This document shows, piece after piece, positions 1 to 11,655 of a DNA stretch of 64,000 nt. Below the pieces are notes generated by a model, which had not been told where the DNA came from, made no database searches, and worked only from the letters and a program-made list of their open reading frames with translations. The translations under genes were made by a program, and so were the position numbers. How positions within the stretch are numbered: position 1 is the stretch's first letter; every line of letters starts with the position of its first letter. Origin of the DNA: Entoloma clypeatum (taxonomy: Eukaryota > Basidiomycota > Agaricomycetes > Agaricales > Entolomataceae); assembly GCA_963565915.1 (NCBI GenBank), contig OY751486.1, positions 4,154,001 through 4,218,000 on the forward strand. The letters are read 5' to 3'.

Positions 1-439
1 TGAGCCATTTGATGGCCGTCCCTGAAGCGTCGGAGTACACGTTGATGAGAAAGACTTGCCGAGATTTGGTGGGCCATAGAGATAAGATTTGGATGTCGGA
101 TGGGGCATCAAATTCGTGATGGAGAACAGGGCGCAAATGCGCGATGTTAGTGTTGAAGTAAGCTACCGTACGGGCTGAGGAGTCGGTCGTGGAAGCGTCT
201 GAGCATATCCAGGATGGGTTTCGGGGATAGGAATAGATAGGGGATCCACTCTTGGAAGAGGTGGAAACGGTGTGGCGGGCAAGGTACTTGACAGGTTCCT
301 GTACAAAATAGATATCGATATCTTCGTTGTGTCTAACAAGGAAGGATTCAATGATGGCGTTAGTTCTCCGAACATTATGGGTACGTAACTTAAGGGAGAC
401 CAGCTCGTCCACGTCAGGCGCTGCGGTTGTATCAACCAT
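1..439 (-). CDS. LINE ORF2, N-terminal AP-endonuclease part (truncated by window edge)
   Basis: This frame starts at an ATG at 439-437 and stays open to the left edge, giving about 146 residues. The residues resemble the N-terminal half of LINE endonucleases of the exonuclease-endonuclease-phosphatase family: an early THNVRR segment, then DIYFVQEP, where the Q-E-P motif carries a metal-binding glutamate, and later VFLINVYSD. In family terms this protein nicks target DNA and, with its downstream reverse transcriptase, copies the element RNA at the nick. The ATG overlaps the end of ORF1 by eight bases, which suggests coupled translation. Catalytic residues further downstream cannot be checked here. 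Confidence 0.8.
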   Translation of the reverse strand, partial: MVDTTAAPDVDELVSLKLRTHNVRRTNAIIESFLVRHNEDIDIYFVQEPVKYLARHTVSTSSKSGSPIYSYPRNPSWICSDASTTDSSARTVAYFNTNIAHLRPVLHHEFDAPSDIQILSLWPTKSRQVFLINVYSDASGTAIKWL

Positions 440-2819
440 TAACAACGCCATCGGAGGGGCTGGTCCCACTAGTTGTGGCAGTTTGCGTGGGTTCTGGTCC
501 AGGTCCTGTGGGCGCGACGCCCTCCATACCATCCAGAACCTCAAAGCGATTACGATCAGTGGGGACAAGGGTTGCAACCTTGGCCGCCGTCGTGGTGGTG
601 GGGCGGGCAGCCTTGGCTGCTTTGCGAGACGCATCCTTCGTAGCGGCTTTAACATATGCCTTACGGTGGAAAGAGGGGTCGAAGCGGTTCTTCCAGAACT
701 TGCATATGGTGGAATCAGAACGGTGGTCTTCACCACAGTTGCGACACCTTGGGGCGTGGTCGCACGGCTGCCCAGCAGGGGTGGGAGCGATGGGGGGATT
801 GGCTTTAGGCGCGCCCTTGCAACAGGGGGCGTGATGCCTGTGGTTGTCGACGTGGTGAGGGCCACCACACGCGGAACAGAGTTGGGGTCTAGAGGGGCAG
901 CCAGTTCCATTGTCTCGGATCTGATGCCCCCATTGGAAGCAGTTTCTGCAGAGGGGGATGCCGATGCGCTTGTCCGCCTGTCTGATGGGGGAGGGCCTAA
1001 AGTTCGCTTCGACGTTCCAGCGAATCTTGGTCTTGATGAGGGTGTTCAGGGTAGCCCCGCTCTGGGAGTCCTGGATGTCGAAATAGACTGTACACGTATC
1101 CGCAGTTTTTGAATAGGTGACGATCCGAGCAGCAGACGTGAGGGCAACTCGTTTCCTCATGACAGCAAAGCAGTGTTTCGTGATGATTTTGCCAATGGCC
1201 TCAGACGAAATAGGTTCATCGTTGAGGACGTGGGGTACGCCAGTCAACTTTAGGAAGGATTTAGATGTCGGAAGATAGACATTGATCTCCGCATCGTCAG
1301 CTTCGAGCAAGCGCTCAACGAACTTGCCGATGTTGGTGAGTTCGACATCGGTGGGGACGACCCGACCGGTGGAACTGATGGTTTTCATCCTCAATCCTTC
1401 AGGGCATAAGTCAGCAGCCTCAAGGGAGAGAGGAGAGTTGAGGTTCGCAAGCGCTTCAAGAGCAGCTTTATGAACCTCGTCGCGTTTCTTGAAAAGAGCC
1501 CACTCGGAGCTCGATATCATGACAAAGCGCCTGTTGGCGCCCTTGGTGGTCGAGGACACTCTGGGCTTAGGAACCGCAGGAGCCTTCGGGGTGGGTACAT
1601 CGCCTCCAGTTTCTGCAGGCGCTTTGCCCGTAGGCGCGGCGTGTGCTCCACTCTTGGCTTTGTTGGCGTAGGAAGGCCTGGGAGCTCTGTTGTAGGCAGA
1701 GCCCCTGGGTGGTAAGGGCGGGAATGCCGACGTGTCGTCGATCCTGGGGGCTCGCTTGACCGTTCCAGAGGGTGGACCCTTGGAAGGCTGGGCTGCTGGG
1801 GCAGGCGCCAAGGGTAAACCCTTGGTGCCGCGTGGAATCGGGGCCTTACCAGAGCTAGAAGCTTTGGGAGGGGCAGGGGATTTGTGGACTCGCCAGGAGT
1901 CCGACATGGAGGCGTCCGCCGCCTGTGAGGTGGTGGGGGTTTTGGAAGGAGGAGGAGCTTTGGACTTACCCTTGCCTTGGGAGGCGGGGGTCGGAGGCGG
2001 AGGGGGGGGGACGTAGTCCTTGTGAGTGAGATTGCCGTCCTCGTTAAGAGTGAAGCCGAGTTTGTCGCCCATGAGAGCGAAGAGCATGAAGAACTCATCT
2101 TTGAGGACTCCATCGGAAGCGACGGCGTCACGTGTGATGCCTCGAATGATGATCCGCTGTGCCAATGAGATGACGGCGGCAGAGAGGGTGGCCGTGTTGA
2201 GCCGAGTGAGGGTGCCGCCAGAGGCCAGACCGAAGTCGATAGCCTCGCCGACAGTTTTGAGTGCAGCGACCATTGCAACGAGGTTGTCCTCGCTGTCACC
2301 TGCCATGTTGACCTGTAACTCACTGGGGATGAGATCTTGATTCGGGTTGTTGAGTACATAGTCCGGAACATTCTCGAATGTCACGAGTCCGGCGTTAGCA
2401 GGAAGCGTGATGGAAGAGTGTCTCGTTGCCTCGGCACGCCCACTGAAGGGGGTGTCGCTGCGGTAGACAGTCTGAGTGGGAGCTAGAGGCCCCACAGAAA
2501 TGAGCTGGTCGACATCTGGAAGAGTGTCGACATCAATCGGTTCTTCTGACCAGTTGCCAGTGGGATTGCCTTCCACAGGGCTGATAGATCCAAGGGCAGA
2601 CTTGCGAGCCTTCTGCCTGAGACGGATTTCCTCAGCCTTACCAGATGGTGCGGGAGAGGTTGGGGTTTGAGTGCGATCGGCTGGAGAGTCCGGCCAATCC
2701 AGGGAGACGGGGGGCTTGGCGACAGATTGGGTGTCGATCCTGGTCGATCTAGCGAGCGATGGAGCCTTAAGGGCCCGACCACCGCCAGAGGAGGAGGGGG
2801 GTTCATCATGAAAGGACAT
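432..2819 (-). CDS. LINE ORF1, Gag-like nucleic-acid-binding protein
   Basis: A 795-residue uninterrupted frame. The N-terminal two thirds is Pro/Ser/Lys-rich and of low complexity. The C-terminal part, from about residue 620, holds several cysteine/histidine clusters of zinc-knuckle type (CRNCFQWGHQIRDNGTGC, then CSACGGPHHVDNH and CRNCGEDHRSDSTIC), followed by a basic tail. This is the usual ORF1 of fungal LINEs, which coats the element RNA. The start is the first ATG of the frame, and about 170 bp of leader precede it. The stop codon TGA at 434-432 lies inside the first codons of ORF2. No frameshift or internal stop was seen. Confidence 0.85.
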   Translation of the reverse strand: MSFHDEPPSSSGGGRALKAPSLARSTRIDTQSVAKPPVSLDWPDSPADRTQTPTSPAPSGKAEEIRLRQKARKSALGSISPVEGNPTGNWSEEPIDVDTLPDVDQLISVGPLAPTQTVYRSDTPFSGRAEATRHSSITLPANAGLVTFENVPDYVLNNPNQDLIPSELQVNMAGDSEDNLVAMVAALKTVGEAIDFGLASGGTLTRLNTATLSAAVISLAQRIIIRGITRDAVASDGVLKDEFFMLFALMGDKLGFTLNEDGNLTHKDYVPPPPPPTPASQGKGKSKAPPPSKTPTTSQAADASMSDSWRVHKSPAPPKASSSGKAPIPRGTKGLPLAPAPAAQPSKGPPSGTVKRAPRIDDTSAFPPLPPRGSAYNRAPRPSYANKAKSGAHAAPTGKAPAETGGDVPTPKAPAVPKPRVSSTTKGANRRFVMISSSEWALFKKRDEVHKAALEALANLNSPLSLEAADLCPEGLRMKTISSTGRVVPTDVELTNIGKFVERLLEADDAEINVYLPTSKSFLKLTGVPHVLNDEPISSEAIGKIITKHCFAVMRKRVALTSAARIVTYSKTADTCTVYFDIQDSQSGATLNTLIKTKIRWNVEANFRPSPIRQADKRIGIPLCRNCFQWGHQIRDNGTGCPSRPQLCSACGGPHHVDNHRHHAPCCKGAPKANPPIAPTPAGQPCDHAPRCRNCGEDHRSDSTICKFWKNRFDPSFHRKAYVKAATKDASRKAAKAARPTTTTAAKVATLVPTDRNRFEVLDGMEGVAPTGPGPEPTQTATTSGTSPSDGVVNG

Positions 2820-3004
2820 GTTGAGCTATGATCTACTACAACCAGCAACAATCGATGAAAAAGACGCGGGCGCCTAATCACGATGGTGGTGGTTAGAGGA
2901 AGAGGAAGGGTGAAAGTCAGGGTGCTATGACAGGCTATGGGAAAAATCAGGGTTTGCTGATGTGGAATATAGTGATAGGTTGAAAAACGACTCTTGTTAT
3001 TATG

Positions 3005-3089
3005 TGTCCCGTGGCTTAGTTGGTTACGGCGTCCGACTGTTAATCCTCTCGCAATCGGAAGATCGAGAGTTCAAGTCTCTCCGGGACAG
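3005..3089 (+). tRNA. tRNA-Asn(GTT) with 11-nt intron
   Basis: The 7-bp acceptor stem TGTCCCG/CGGGACA is perfect, with discriminator G at 3089. The anticodon stem TCCGA/TCGGA encloses CTGTTA, giving anticodon GTT. An 11-nt intron (ATCCTCTCGCA) sits at the canonical 37/38 site. The T arm is GAGAG-TTCAAGT-CTCTC. A run of six T at 3093-3098 is the Pol III terminator. A second copy with the same mature sequence but another intron lies at 27879-27962. Confidence 0.95.
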
Positions 3090-3316
3090 ACCTTTTTTGG
3101 TTGCGATCAAAGCAAACATCAATTAGTTCAACCAAAGCTTGGTTATTTATTTCTTCACTTTGACTGTCAAGTCGAACGGAAATGTGGTTGGGGGGATGCT
3201 TTTTTTCCGCAAGCAGTTGGAACCTGGTGCTCCTACAAGACTCTGTTTGATACACAAGATAAATAGTGACCAACGACATGGCAAAGAACAAAAACCGAGT
3301 TCGACTTTAAAAAGTC

Positions 3317-6300
3317 CTAGATCTCATTCCGAAGTATGATACTAAAGCACTCCTCGCAATACGGATCGTCCCCTCTCTGGAAAAAGGAAGGGTCTTCAAA
3401 CGGCCTCTCGCATCCCTGTCAATCCACAGATAACTCAACACACATTCGGTGAAGACAGGGCAAAGAAAACACCCACTTTACACACAAAACACTTCCAACA
3501 CCACTTCCCGCCCAGCGCCTCCACCGCTCTGTTCCTATCCCTGATACTCCGCTTGCACCGCTTGCATTTCGGCATCCTCAACCTCACATGACACGCTTCG
3601 CAGTACGGGTGCCCGCGATAGACGGTGAACCCAACGTCGTCAGACGCGGCGTACTCGCCATCGCAGGTCACGCTCAGCTCGCCTACAGAAGAAAAGAAGT
3701 AAACGACGTAGCCCGACATGAGGAATTAGAGAGAACTTACCGGTACGCCCAGGCTCGCCAATAGTGGGCGTCAAAAACGGATCTCCACACTCTGCACAGA
3801 AAAAGTGTTGCTCGTGATACGTCCTTTTCCCAAGCGCAGGGTCGTCAAGACTGATAAACCGCTCTTCGATGATTGGGGTCTTGCAGTGGTAACATTTGGG
3901 CGCAAAGTTCTGCACGACACAAAGGCAATGATCAAGTCAGCGTTCAAGGCAAGAATAGACGGGGAGCCAGACGGACAGACCTCATGGTAATCCAGATGAC
4001 AATACGCTTTCCCGCCCCACTCATACGAGCTCACATGCTCCAACAGCTCATCGCACACTGCGCAACGGAAACATCCAGGATGCCACCTCTGCCCCATCGC
4101 ATTCACGATCCGGCCGATAATCGCGCCTCCACACCCCCCGCAAACCAGGCCGCCGCGGCGCTGCGTGGTGCCATTGCCATTGCCATTCACCGGGCGAGCC
4201 TGGGAATGAGCCGCACGATGCACGCCAGCTCCTCCCGGACCGTCATGCGGTCCAGACACGCTGACACCCGGCACCTCGAACACGTTGATCTGTGGGCCAC
4301 CACCGCCCCTCTCTCCTCCTCGCCGTCCACCACCACCATCAACAACACCGCTCACATTGATCTGAGGAACACGGCCCCTCCGACCATGCTCCACCTCCGC
4401 CCCCTGGACACTGATTGTCGGTAACCCCTCAATATTGATCTGTGGCGCAGAGCCCGAACCGCGTGGAGGCTCGTCATCGTCCATGATGGTGATGATGGGC
4501 ATGGAAGGCGAGTTGGCCGGTGAGGCCGTGCCCTCGCTCTCCATCTTCTCTATGTCGGCGAGTCTGGCACGGCCACCCATGGGAGCCGGGGACTCGATTA
4601 TGGAGGCGGAGATGTGTGGAAGAGGGGGAGAGGGGGACCGCGAACGGTGTTGCTGGTGTTGGCGTTGGTGCCGTCCCTGGTTTTGTTGTTGCCTGGGCTG
4701 GTACTGAGATTTCTGGTATTCCTGCCGTGGGTTTGGGCCTTGCAGCTGAGGATGATGATCTTCATGTCTAGTTGAACTTTGGGATTGGTTGAATTGCCGT
4801 TGTCTAATTGGAATCTCCGGTTGATGATGCTCTTCATGTCTAGTTGGACTCTCGGGTTGACGGTACTCCTCTTGCCTCGTCGGATTTGCGGAAGTTTGCG
4901 GGCGCCGATTCAGGTGATTAGCATGACCATTCTGCTGCTGCTGTTGCTGCTGTGATTCCCGCGCGAATATTTGCAACGGTTGTTGATACCCACTCCTTTG
5001 TCCTTCAGTATATATCTGTGATTGTGGCCGACGCTTCTCCTGGACGGAGTTCTGCTGCTCAGGAGCGCGACTGGATGAATATATTTGTGACTGTGACCTC
5101 TGCCTCTGATTGCCACCGGGGACCGCTCGTGGCTGCGGTGTAGGCAATTCCCTCCTCTGCGGTGAAGGAGGGGAACCCGCCCCGTCCTGCCCCATAGAAA
5201 ACACAGACCGTGGAGGAGACGCATCGTCCAGATTGAACGCGTCAAACCTAACCACTCCACCACCCCTGCTCTCACCGTTCCCGGGCGTCTTCGGAAGTCT
5301 GGGCAAATTGCCTGGCCACATGTCTCTGTCTTTTGCGCCGGATGGGCTGCCTCCATGTGAAGTTCCCGGCCGCGATGGAGACACAGAACTTGTACTGTTC
5401 CCGTTCGCTCCAGCGGCAAACCGCATCGTAATGCTTTGCCCCTTCTGCGGGTCCCCATTGTCCCATAAATCGGCGTTGACGCTAGAAGGACGTGAATGGC
5501 TCGGTGTGCTCTGACCCGAACGGAACCCAGAATCGGGTGGTGGAAAAACACCGTTCCCGCGGACCATAGGTGGTGGTTGTGGTAAAGGCCCAGGATGAGG
5601 AAACACAGACGCCGTGCGCGGGGGCAGATCGCGGATGCCATATTGTGGGCTAGCTTGTGGGGTGGAAGGTATTATCCTTGGGTCAATCGGTTTTGGGATT
5701 GGCTCGTCCTCGTCGGAGTAATAGTACTCATAAGTATACTCGGACTCGTCATCCCCGTCATCCCCTTCCTCCTCCTCGTCTTCTTCCTCAGACTCTGGAG
5801 GGTTTGGTGCCGACCGGGTCTTGCTCCACATCGTTACTTTGGTATCCTCCGTCACAGGATGCCGCAGCACGAAAGCCGGCTTATGCTGCATGGCCGGTCT
5901 GGTGTGAGAGGGAACTGGAGGTGGTCGGGCAGTTTGGTTGACAGGCTGGTTATACTGTTGACGTGGATGCTGCTGCTGCTGCTGCTGAACAGGGTTTGGA
6001 GGAGGGGTAGGAAGCAAAGGGGGGAGTACATCAGGCAATGTCTTTTTCCACACTGGCTTGGGTTTGGGTGGAGAAGGCGTAGGGTCAGATATAGATTTGG
6101 GCAGAGGGACGGTTACGGGAGGAGCGGTGAATGCATAGGTTCCAGACGATGCTGGCTTCGTTGGCAAAAGGTTCCGTAAGACGGATTCGCGAGTGGGCGA
6201 TGTGGATGGAGACGAACCAGGGGATGGCGAACTGGTGTTGGAGGACGTGAAGGTAGAGGCGGAGATGGGCACAGCCGAAAACTTGGGAGGGCTAGCGCGA

Positions 6301-7010
6301 CCTCGTCTAGGAGACTCGACATTCACGTTAGTGTTGACCTTCGTGGGTGGAGGTTGAGGCGGAGGCGGAGGATTACCATTGGACTTGACTGGACTGGGAG
6401 TCCGGGGGCGCAAGCTCGGGGGATGTTGAATGGTAATAGTCGGCTGCGGATTCGACTGAATGCGGGACGGGGCAGCGGGCGTAGGTGGGGGGAGTGGTCT
6501 AGAGCGGGTAGGAGACTGAGAGCTGGTTGGAGCCACGGCAGGCAGAGGCTGGGAGTTCGATCGCTTGGCAGGATCTGGAGGAAGAGGTCGGCGTTGCATC
6601 GGCGGGGGAGCCGGCGGGGCTGGGTGGGCGAGAGGAGTTTGTGGGTGTGGGGGAACTGGGGTGTACACGGGCTGATGATAAGGATACTGCTTGGGCGCGG
6701 GCGGGGCATGATAGGGGACCAATGGACCAGGCTGCTGGTGCTGGTGCTGTTGCGGGCGATAGGGAACCAATGGCCCAGATTGGGGGTACACCGTGGGTGG
6801 CCTTGGGATCTGCGCTGGCTGGTGCTGCGCGCTCTGCTGAAAAGAGAGTATCCGCTGCTGAACTAACGAGGGAGTGGGCTGTGGTTGTCCCAGGAGATGC
6901 TGGAGCTGTACGGGCACCCTCTGCGGGTCCTGGTTCTTGAGTTGGTCATAGATGTTCTGTGGTTTAAAGTATTGCTGCTGCTGTTGTTGTTGGTAGTAGT
7001 TGTGCGCCAT
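3317..7010 (-). CDS. Three-LIM-domain protein with proline-rich N-terminus (paxillin-like)
   Basis: Four exons fit in phase: 7010-3981, 3909-3741, 3682-3477 and 3415-3317, giving about 1167 residues. The first 900 residues are Pro/Gln/Ser-rich, with a poly-Gln stretch near the start and an acidic block. The C-terminus carries three LIM double zinc fingers. LIM1 starts CGGCGGAIIG and ends CHLDYHE at the first splice; LIM2 starts CYHCKTPI; LIM3 runs from CKRCKRSI through CFVCKGCERPF to a final CEEC. LIM domains bind partner proteins. A long disordered region plus three C-terminal LIMs is the layout of fungal Pxl1/paxillin-like proteins, which act at the cytokinetic ring and sites of polarised growth; that assignment is inference. 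No RhoGAP domain follows, so it is not of the Rga type. Confidence 0.85.
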
Positions 7011-7095
7011 CCTTCACAGTCTCAACCCAAAACCACATCTTGTTCACAATCGCCTACACGTGACATATGCTTTGTTACACAAAATCTACAAAAAA

Positions 7096-10000
7096 TCACC
7101 ACGAAGCAGGCAACCCCGCCGCAGGCGCTCCGATCTCCGTCAACTGCGTTAGCGGGTCAAGTTTCCCCTTGTATTCCGGCAAGAACGCCGCATCCGTATA
7201 CGGGCAACGCACAATAGTCGACCCCTTGAATATCGGCGTATAGCTAACCGCACAGATCTCAAACGGCGTAAACTCGTCATACGAGATCTCAACCGCATTT
7301 CGCGGGTTGCGATCGCCCGCTGCAATTCGTTGACGAGCCTACATCGAACAACTTACTCAGGTCCCATCCTACAAATTACTTTGGAACCGAAAACTCACCT
7401 GCGCAACGATTTTCGGATCAGGCTTCAGCTCCAGCAGCCGTTTCGCGAACCTCGCAGCATGTGCCTGGTTGTTCGCCTTGGCAAACGCCCCAATGGCACT
7501 CCGCAACGCGATCTGCATGTGCGGTGGTTGCAGTGCGCAATGCGTAAAGTATGCTGCAAGCTCCAAATTACGCCGCACATTTTCGGGCTCTGCCTCTGCC
7601 ACGCGTCTCCGTTCAAGCTCAATTGAAACACCAAGTAGGTATTCCCGTGCCGCCGTGACTGTCTCTCGCCACTACATCGAATGTTAGCGTTGCAACGTAT
7701 TTCCTTATTGAACATGGCAGCTTACCTGCTTGGCCTCGTCATCTGAGGAAAGGGCGAGCAGCAACAGCCCCGCGAGGACCGAACGGAACGTAGTTTGTGC
7801 TTCAGCCAACTTGTTGCCGGAAACATATCGGTATCCCTCCGCCAACTCTGATCTGATCGACTGAAGCGAACGGGCTGCTACAGGAAGGACTCGACTAGGC
7901 GAAGACTCTTCCGGGTTACGTCGCACATGTAACTGCAGTGGAGGCAGGGAAGCCATAGGTGAGAGATATACGTGTGAAGACCGGTATATCGACAAAAAGA
8001 TAGGCTTCAGAACTGCAAAGTTCACAACACCAAATTGACGGTTGAGGAGCTTGAGGAGAAAAAAAAAACATGAATAAATCGTTCCAACTCCTGACGAGAC
8101 CCTTACCTGCATAGCCGTATCAAACGACCCTGCAGCGACATGGTCTGCCGCCAATGGTGAGTTGCGCACCCACAACTCAGTTTCACTAACTCCAGGCGTA
8201 GCTCCTGCACCAAGCTCCTCTTCGTCCTCCGCGTCTGCACTCTCCTCCTCCCCACCTTGGAACCCGCCATCATCAGCATCGAGCTCCCATCCAGCCTCCT
8301 CCGCGTTGATGTCATCATCATGAACTTCCTCTTCTTTCGCCCACGCGTCCAGCGCCGACGACGCAGCAGCAGCAGCTCCAGCCGCGTCTCCGTTCACATA
8401 CGCCGGCTCGACACCGCCCTCCAAGCTTCCACTGGCTAAGGCGCGCTCAAAGAAATTCTCTCCTCCCGATATAGTTGGCCAATTGAGGTTCGTGGTGGAC
8501 GTCACGATGGGCGGAGGCTTCAATTTTGACGCACCAAAGGATGGCACGTCGTCAATGTCCGCTTCTGTCAGACCGGCTGCTTCGAGAATCTCGGCTGCCA
8601 TCTCCTCGAGGCCATTCGTTTTGGCGGTAAGGTATGCAAGGGGGTCTAGCAACACCATGTCAGCCAATCCTGGGGGCAAAAATAAAGTCAACTTACGGAG
8701 CCCTACATCTCGCAAGACAGATATTCTCCCCTGTACATCACCAGCATAGATGGCATTATGATATCTCGACATCGGGTCTCCACGAGCATCGGCAATCTTC
8801 TGCATCTTTGACAACTTGTCGGTGCTTCCAGTGGCAAGGTACAAGAATGACAACTTGTCAAAGTTCTTCGTCTGTTGATATGCCTTTTCCACAATCTGCC
8901 AGAACACAAACTTGCTAGTAAGGAAGCGAAGATAACAAGAGGCTAAATTTACAACGTGCCTTGTGGTTCCCTTGTTTCAATGCCTGTTGCGCCAACCTCT
9001 CCCAACATTCTGCACGATCTATTTGCTTCGCGGTCTCTATCGCCACGTCTAAATTGCCACATTCAATTGCGAGCTCAAATCGGGTGTTTGTTTCTTGCAC
9101 GAAGTGGAGAGCAATCTGTAGTCATGAAAGCGTCATTGGCGTACAGTAGAATGGCGGGATTGAGAGCCATATATGCGCACCTCCGGGAAACCCTTCTGCT
9201 GGAGGTATGCGATGATGCTCTGGCCCATTAGAGTGGACGACTTGATGATGTATAAGACTTCCTCATAGTTGTTGCGGAGCAAAGCTAGCTTGAAACGGTA
9301 CTCTGTTGGATCAAATGTGATGGTCCGAGGTCGTGCTGACCGGTCAAGGCAATGCACAGTCTTGCCCTTTACCCTAGTGAGGTAAACCGGGTTGTCAAGC
9401 GTACATATGACACCATGGTCGCTAAGAAAATTCAAGTGACTAGGAACGTCTTGAAGTACGGGGGCAACATACCCTTGAGCGAGACAATACTTGACGTGAT
9501 TAAGGGTAGAGTAGATGAAGACGCCCGCATCGTCCCAAGCTCCAGATTTGATACGGATGGTTTCATGAACGAGACTATGCGACGAGAAGTTTTTGTTTGC
9601 GATGGTTATAGCTTTGAAGAAGAATCGTTAATGCCCTTGAAAGGTGCGAATAATACCGGAACGCACTGTGCTTGCTTAACAAAGCCACCAAAGAACCATC
9701 GGCGCTCCAGACAGCATATTTTACGGGAGGACTGTTGACCTCTGCAATAGTCTTTTGTTGTTGGATGTCGTAGAGAACGACAGAAGATGTCGAACTGAGA
9801 ATGAGGCACGCTGTTCCACCATAAAATATTTCGTTCGTCTGGACAGGCGGTTTAATCGTCTTGACCACCGCATTCGCGAGGTCTCGAACTTCAATGATCT
9901 GAAGGTATTATATTTATAGACGAAAATAGTAAAGTGACTAGGACATACCTGGTTTGCCTTGTTCAACGCCGCAAACCTGTTTCTTGCAACAAAAATAGCG

Positions 10001-11495
10001 CTCTGCCCACTCCCCTTCTTTCCATCAACACTCGAGTCCTTGACATCCCCCTGCGCCTGCTGCGGCAGATTTGTCAACTCATACAACCCATTGTCCGAGC
10101 TGATCGTCAAGATCACTGCCCTCTCTGCCGGATTGAAGCTTAGGGTCCGCGGGGGAACATATGGGCTCCCAAACTTGCGCACGCTCAACAGCCCAATATC
10201 CGCGCCGGTGTTGAAATCATAGGACCGTACGTACTTGTCCCGCACGTAGTACAAGGTGTCCTGATGGACGGAGAACGCCGGGCGCTCGCGTTCGAGCTTG
10301 AACACGATTAGCCCCGAATCGTGCCCGGCTGCGAAAAGGTTGAGATTAGGGTGCGCCGCAAGCATCCAGAACCGGTCGTGCTCCCTTCTGAATGTCTGTA
10401 TCGCCGTGCGCTTGGTCAAGTCCCACACGCGCACTGTTTTGTCCTCGCCGCAAGACACGATGAGCTCGTGCTTGGGATGGAAAAGGGCGCTGGAGACGCT
10501 GTTGAAGTGTCCCCGGCAGGAATCGACCTCCCAGGCCCTCGATTCGCTCATCCGCCAGATTTTAATGACGCGATCGTCAGCAGATGAGATGATCAAGGGG
10601 AGCGTGGGGTGAAACATGGCATAGTTGACGCCGCGGTCGTGACCTTCGAGTACGTATTTAACTGTGGAGAAGGAATCAAAGGTCTCGAAGTTGCCGGGTC
10701 CAGTGCTTCCACCGCCTGGGTGGCCTCCGGGGCCTCCTCCAGAATTGGGCGAAGTTTTGCGGAGGCCGGAGATGTCCCAAACGCGTACTGTCTGATCCAT
10801 GGAGGTGGAGACGATGAGATCGTCCTTGGGATGGAATTGGGCGGACATGACATAATGTGAATGGCCGGTCAGGACGGCGATGCAATTGCGCGAGGTGCTG
10901 TTCCAGATGCGAATGGTTTGATCATCTGAGGCAGAGAGCTGGAGGGCGATATGAGAAGATACTCAAAGAGAGGGTGGTGGTACGACTCACAATCCAGGGC
11001 ATTTCGTGGTGAAACTGTACGGTACGAACGTAGTCAAGGTGGCCATGAAGAGTGAAAAGGCAGCGTCGGTTCTGAGGTCGTATGTCTGCCACATTCTCGG
11101 TCAAGGCAATTTTTGGGGAAGACATTGATTGCACTGACCCCAGACTTTAATTTTGTAATCATCGCCTCCTGTGACAAGAAGAGCCCGACTTGGGTGAATG
11201 GCTACTCCTCTGACAGGACCTTTTAGTCGCACATGAGATCAACGAGGAGATTCGGATATGAAATGGAAGATCTACCTTCATGCTCGTCGAATCTGTCGAC
11301 CAATACACCCATGCGATAATTCCAAAGCTGAACGCTGCCATTGTGAAGGGAGGCGGCAAGTAAAGGCTGTGTCGGGTGAAAAGCAAGCCCTGTGGCCGGT
11401 AATTGCGATTAACGGTTTGGGACGACGGTCGAGAAGAAATCGTTACCCTTCACGCGGTTGCTTTTCGACTCGAACTTGGTGAGCATTACAGACAT
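7096..11495 (-). CDS. COP1: Coatomer subunit alpha (alpha-COP)
   Basis: A multi-exon gene on the minus strand. It starts [16 protein letters not shown] at 11495 and ends with TGA at 7098-7096. N-terminal WD40 repeats are easy to follow ([60 protein letters not shown]). They are followed by the alpha-solenoid and the conserved C-terminal domain ([19 protein letters not shown]; a Tyr-Thr-Asp-Ala-rich tail near 7200). Alpha-COP with beta'-COP forms the COPI cage subcomplex that binds dilysine cargo for Golgi-to-ER transport. The WD part contains the usual Gly/Pro-rich insert after the fourth blade. Many short introns occur, one of them between MQ and LLNRQFG near 8050-8107. The reading looks intact and the protein is of about normal length (near 1200 residues). 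Confidence 0.95.
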
Positions 11496-11655
11496 GCTCG
11501 ATGAAAAATGGCGGTGTCAGGGGATGGAATGGAAGGGAATGGCGGCTTCGAGGTTGCGCCCAGTGTAACGAATAGTTTTTGAACGCGCTTCAAGCAGACG
11601 TGGCCAGTCGGAGTCTATAGATCACGCTCAAACATTGTGGCAGTGTTCAAGCATC

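Larger units (their letters stand above)
1..2990 (-). mobile_element. Non-LTR retrotransposon (LINE), 5' part
   Basis: Two overlapping reading frames on the minus strand have the order expected for a LINE: a Gag-like ORF1 with cysteine/histidine knuckles, then an ORF2 that begins with an endonuclease-exonuclease-phosphatase domain. The element runs off the left edge, so reverse transcriptase and the 3' end are not visible. The right limit is inferred: about 170 bp of 5' leader follow the ORF1 start, and a tRNA-Asn gene begins at 3005. Both visible frames are open, so the copy may be fairly young. Clade (for example Tad-like) cannot be decided without the reverse transcriptase. Confidence 0.85.

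Noticed and set aside
427..2881. Several plus-strand and alternate minus-strand open frames over the LINE ORF1 region
   Set aside because: GC-rich repeats keep other frames open; only the 432-2819 minus frame has zinc-knuckle motifs.
4910..6940. Long frames opposite the LIM-protein gene
   Set aside because: They mirror Pro/Gln-rich codons of the real gene and lack any domain or normal composition.
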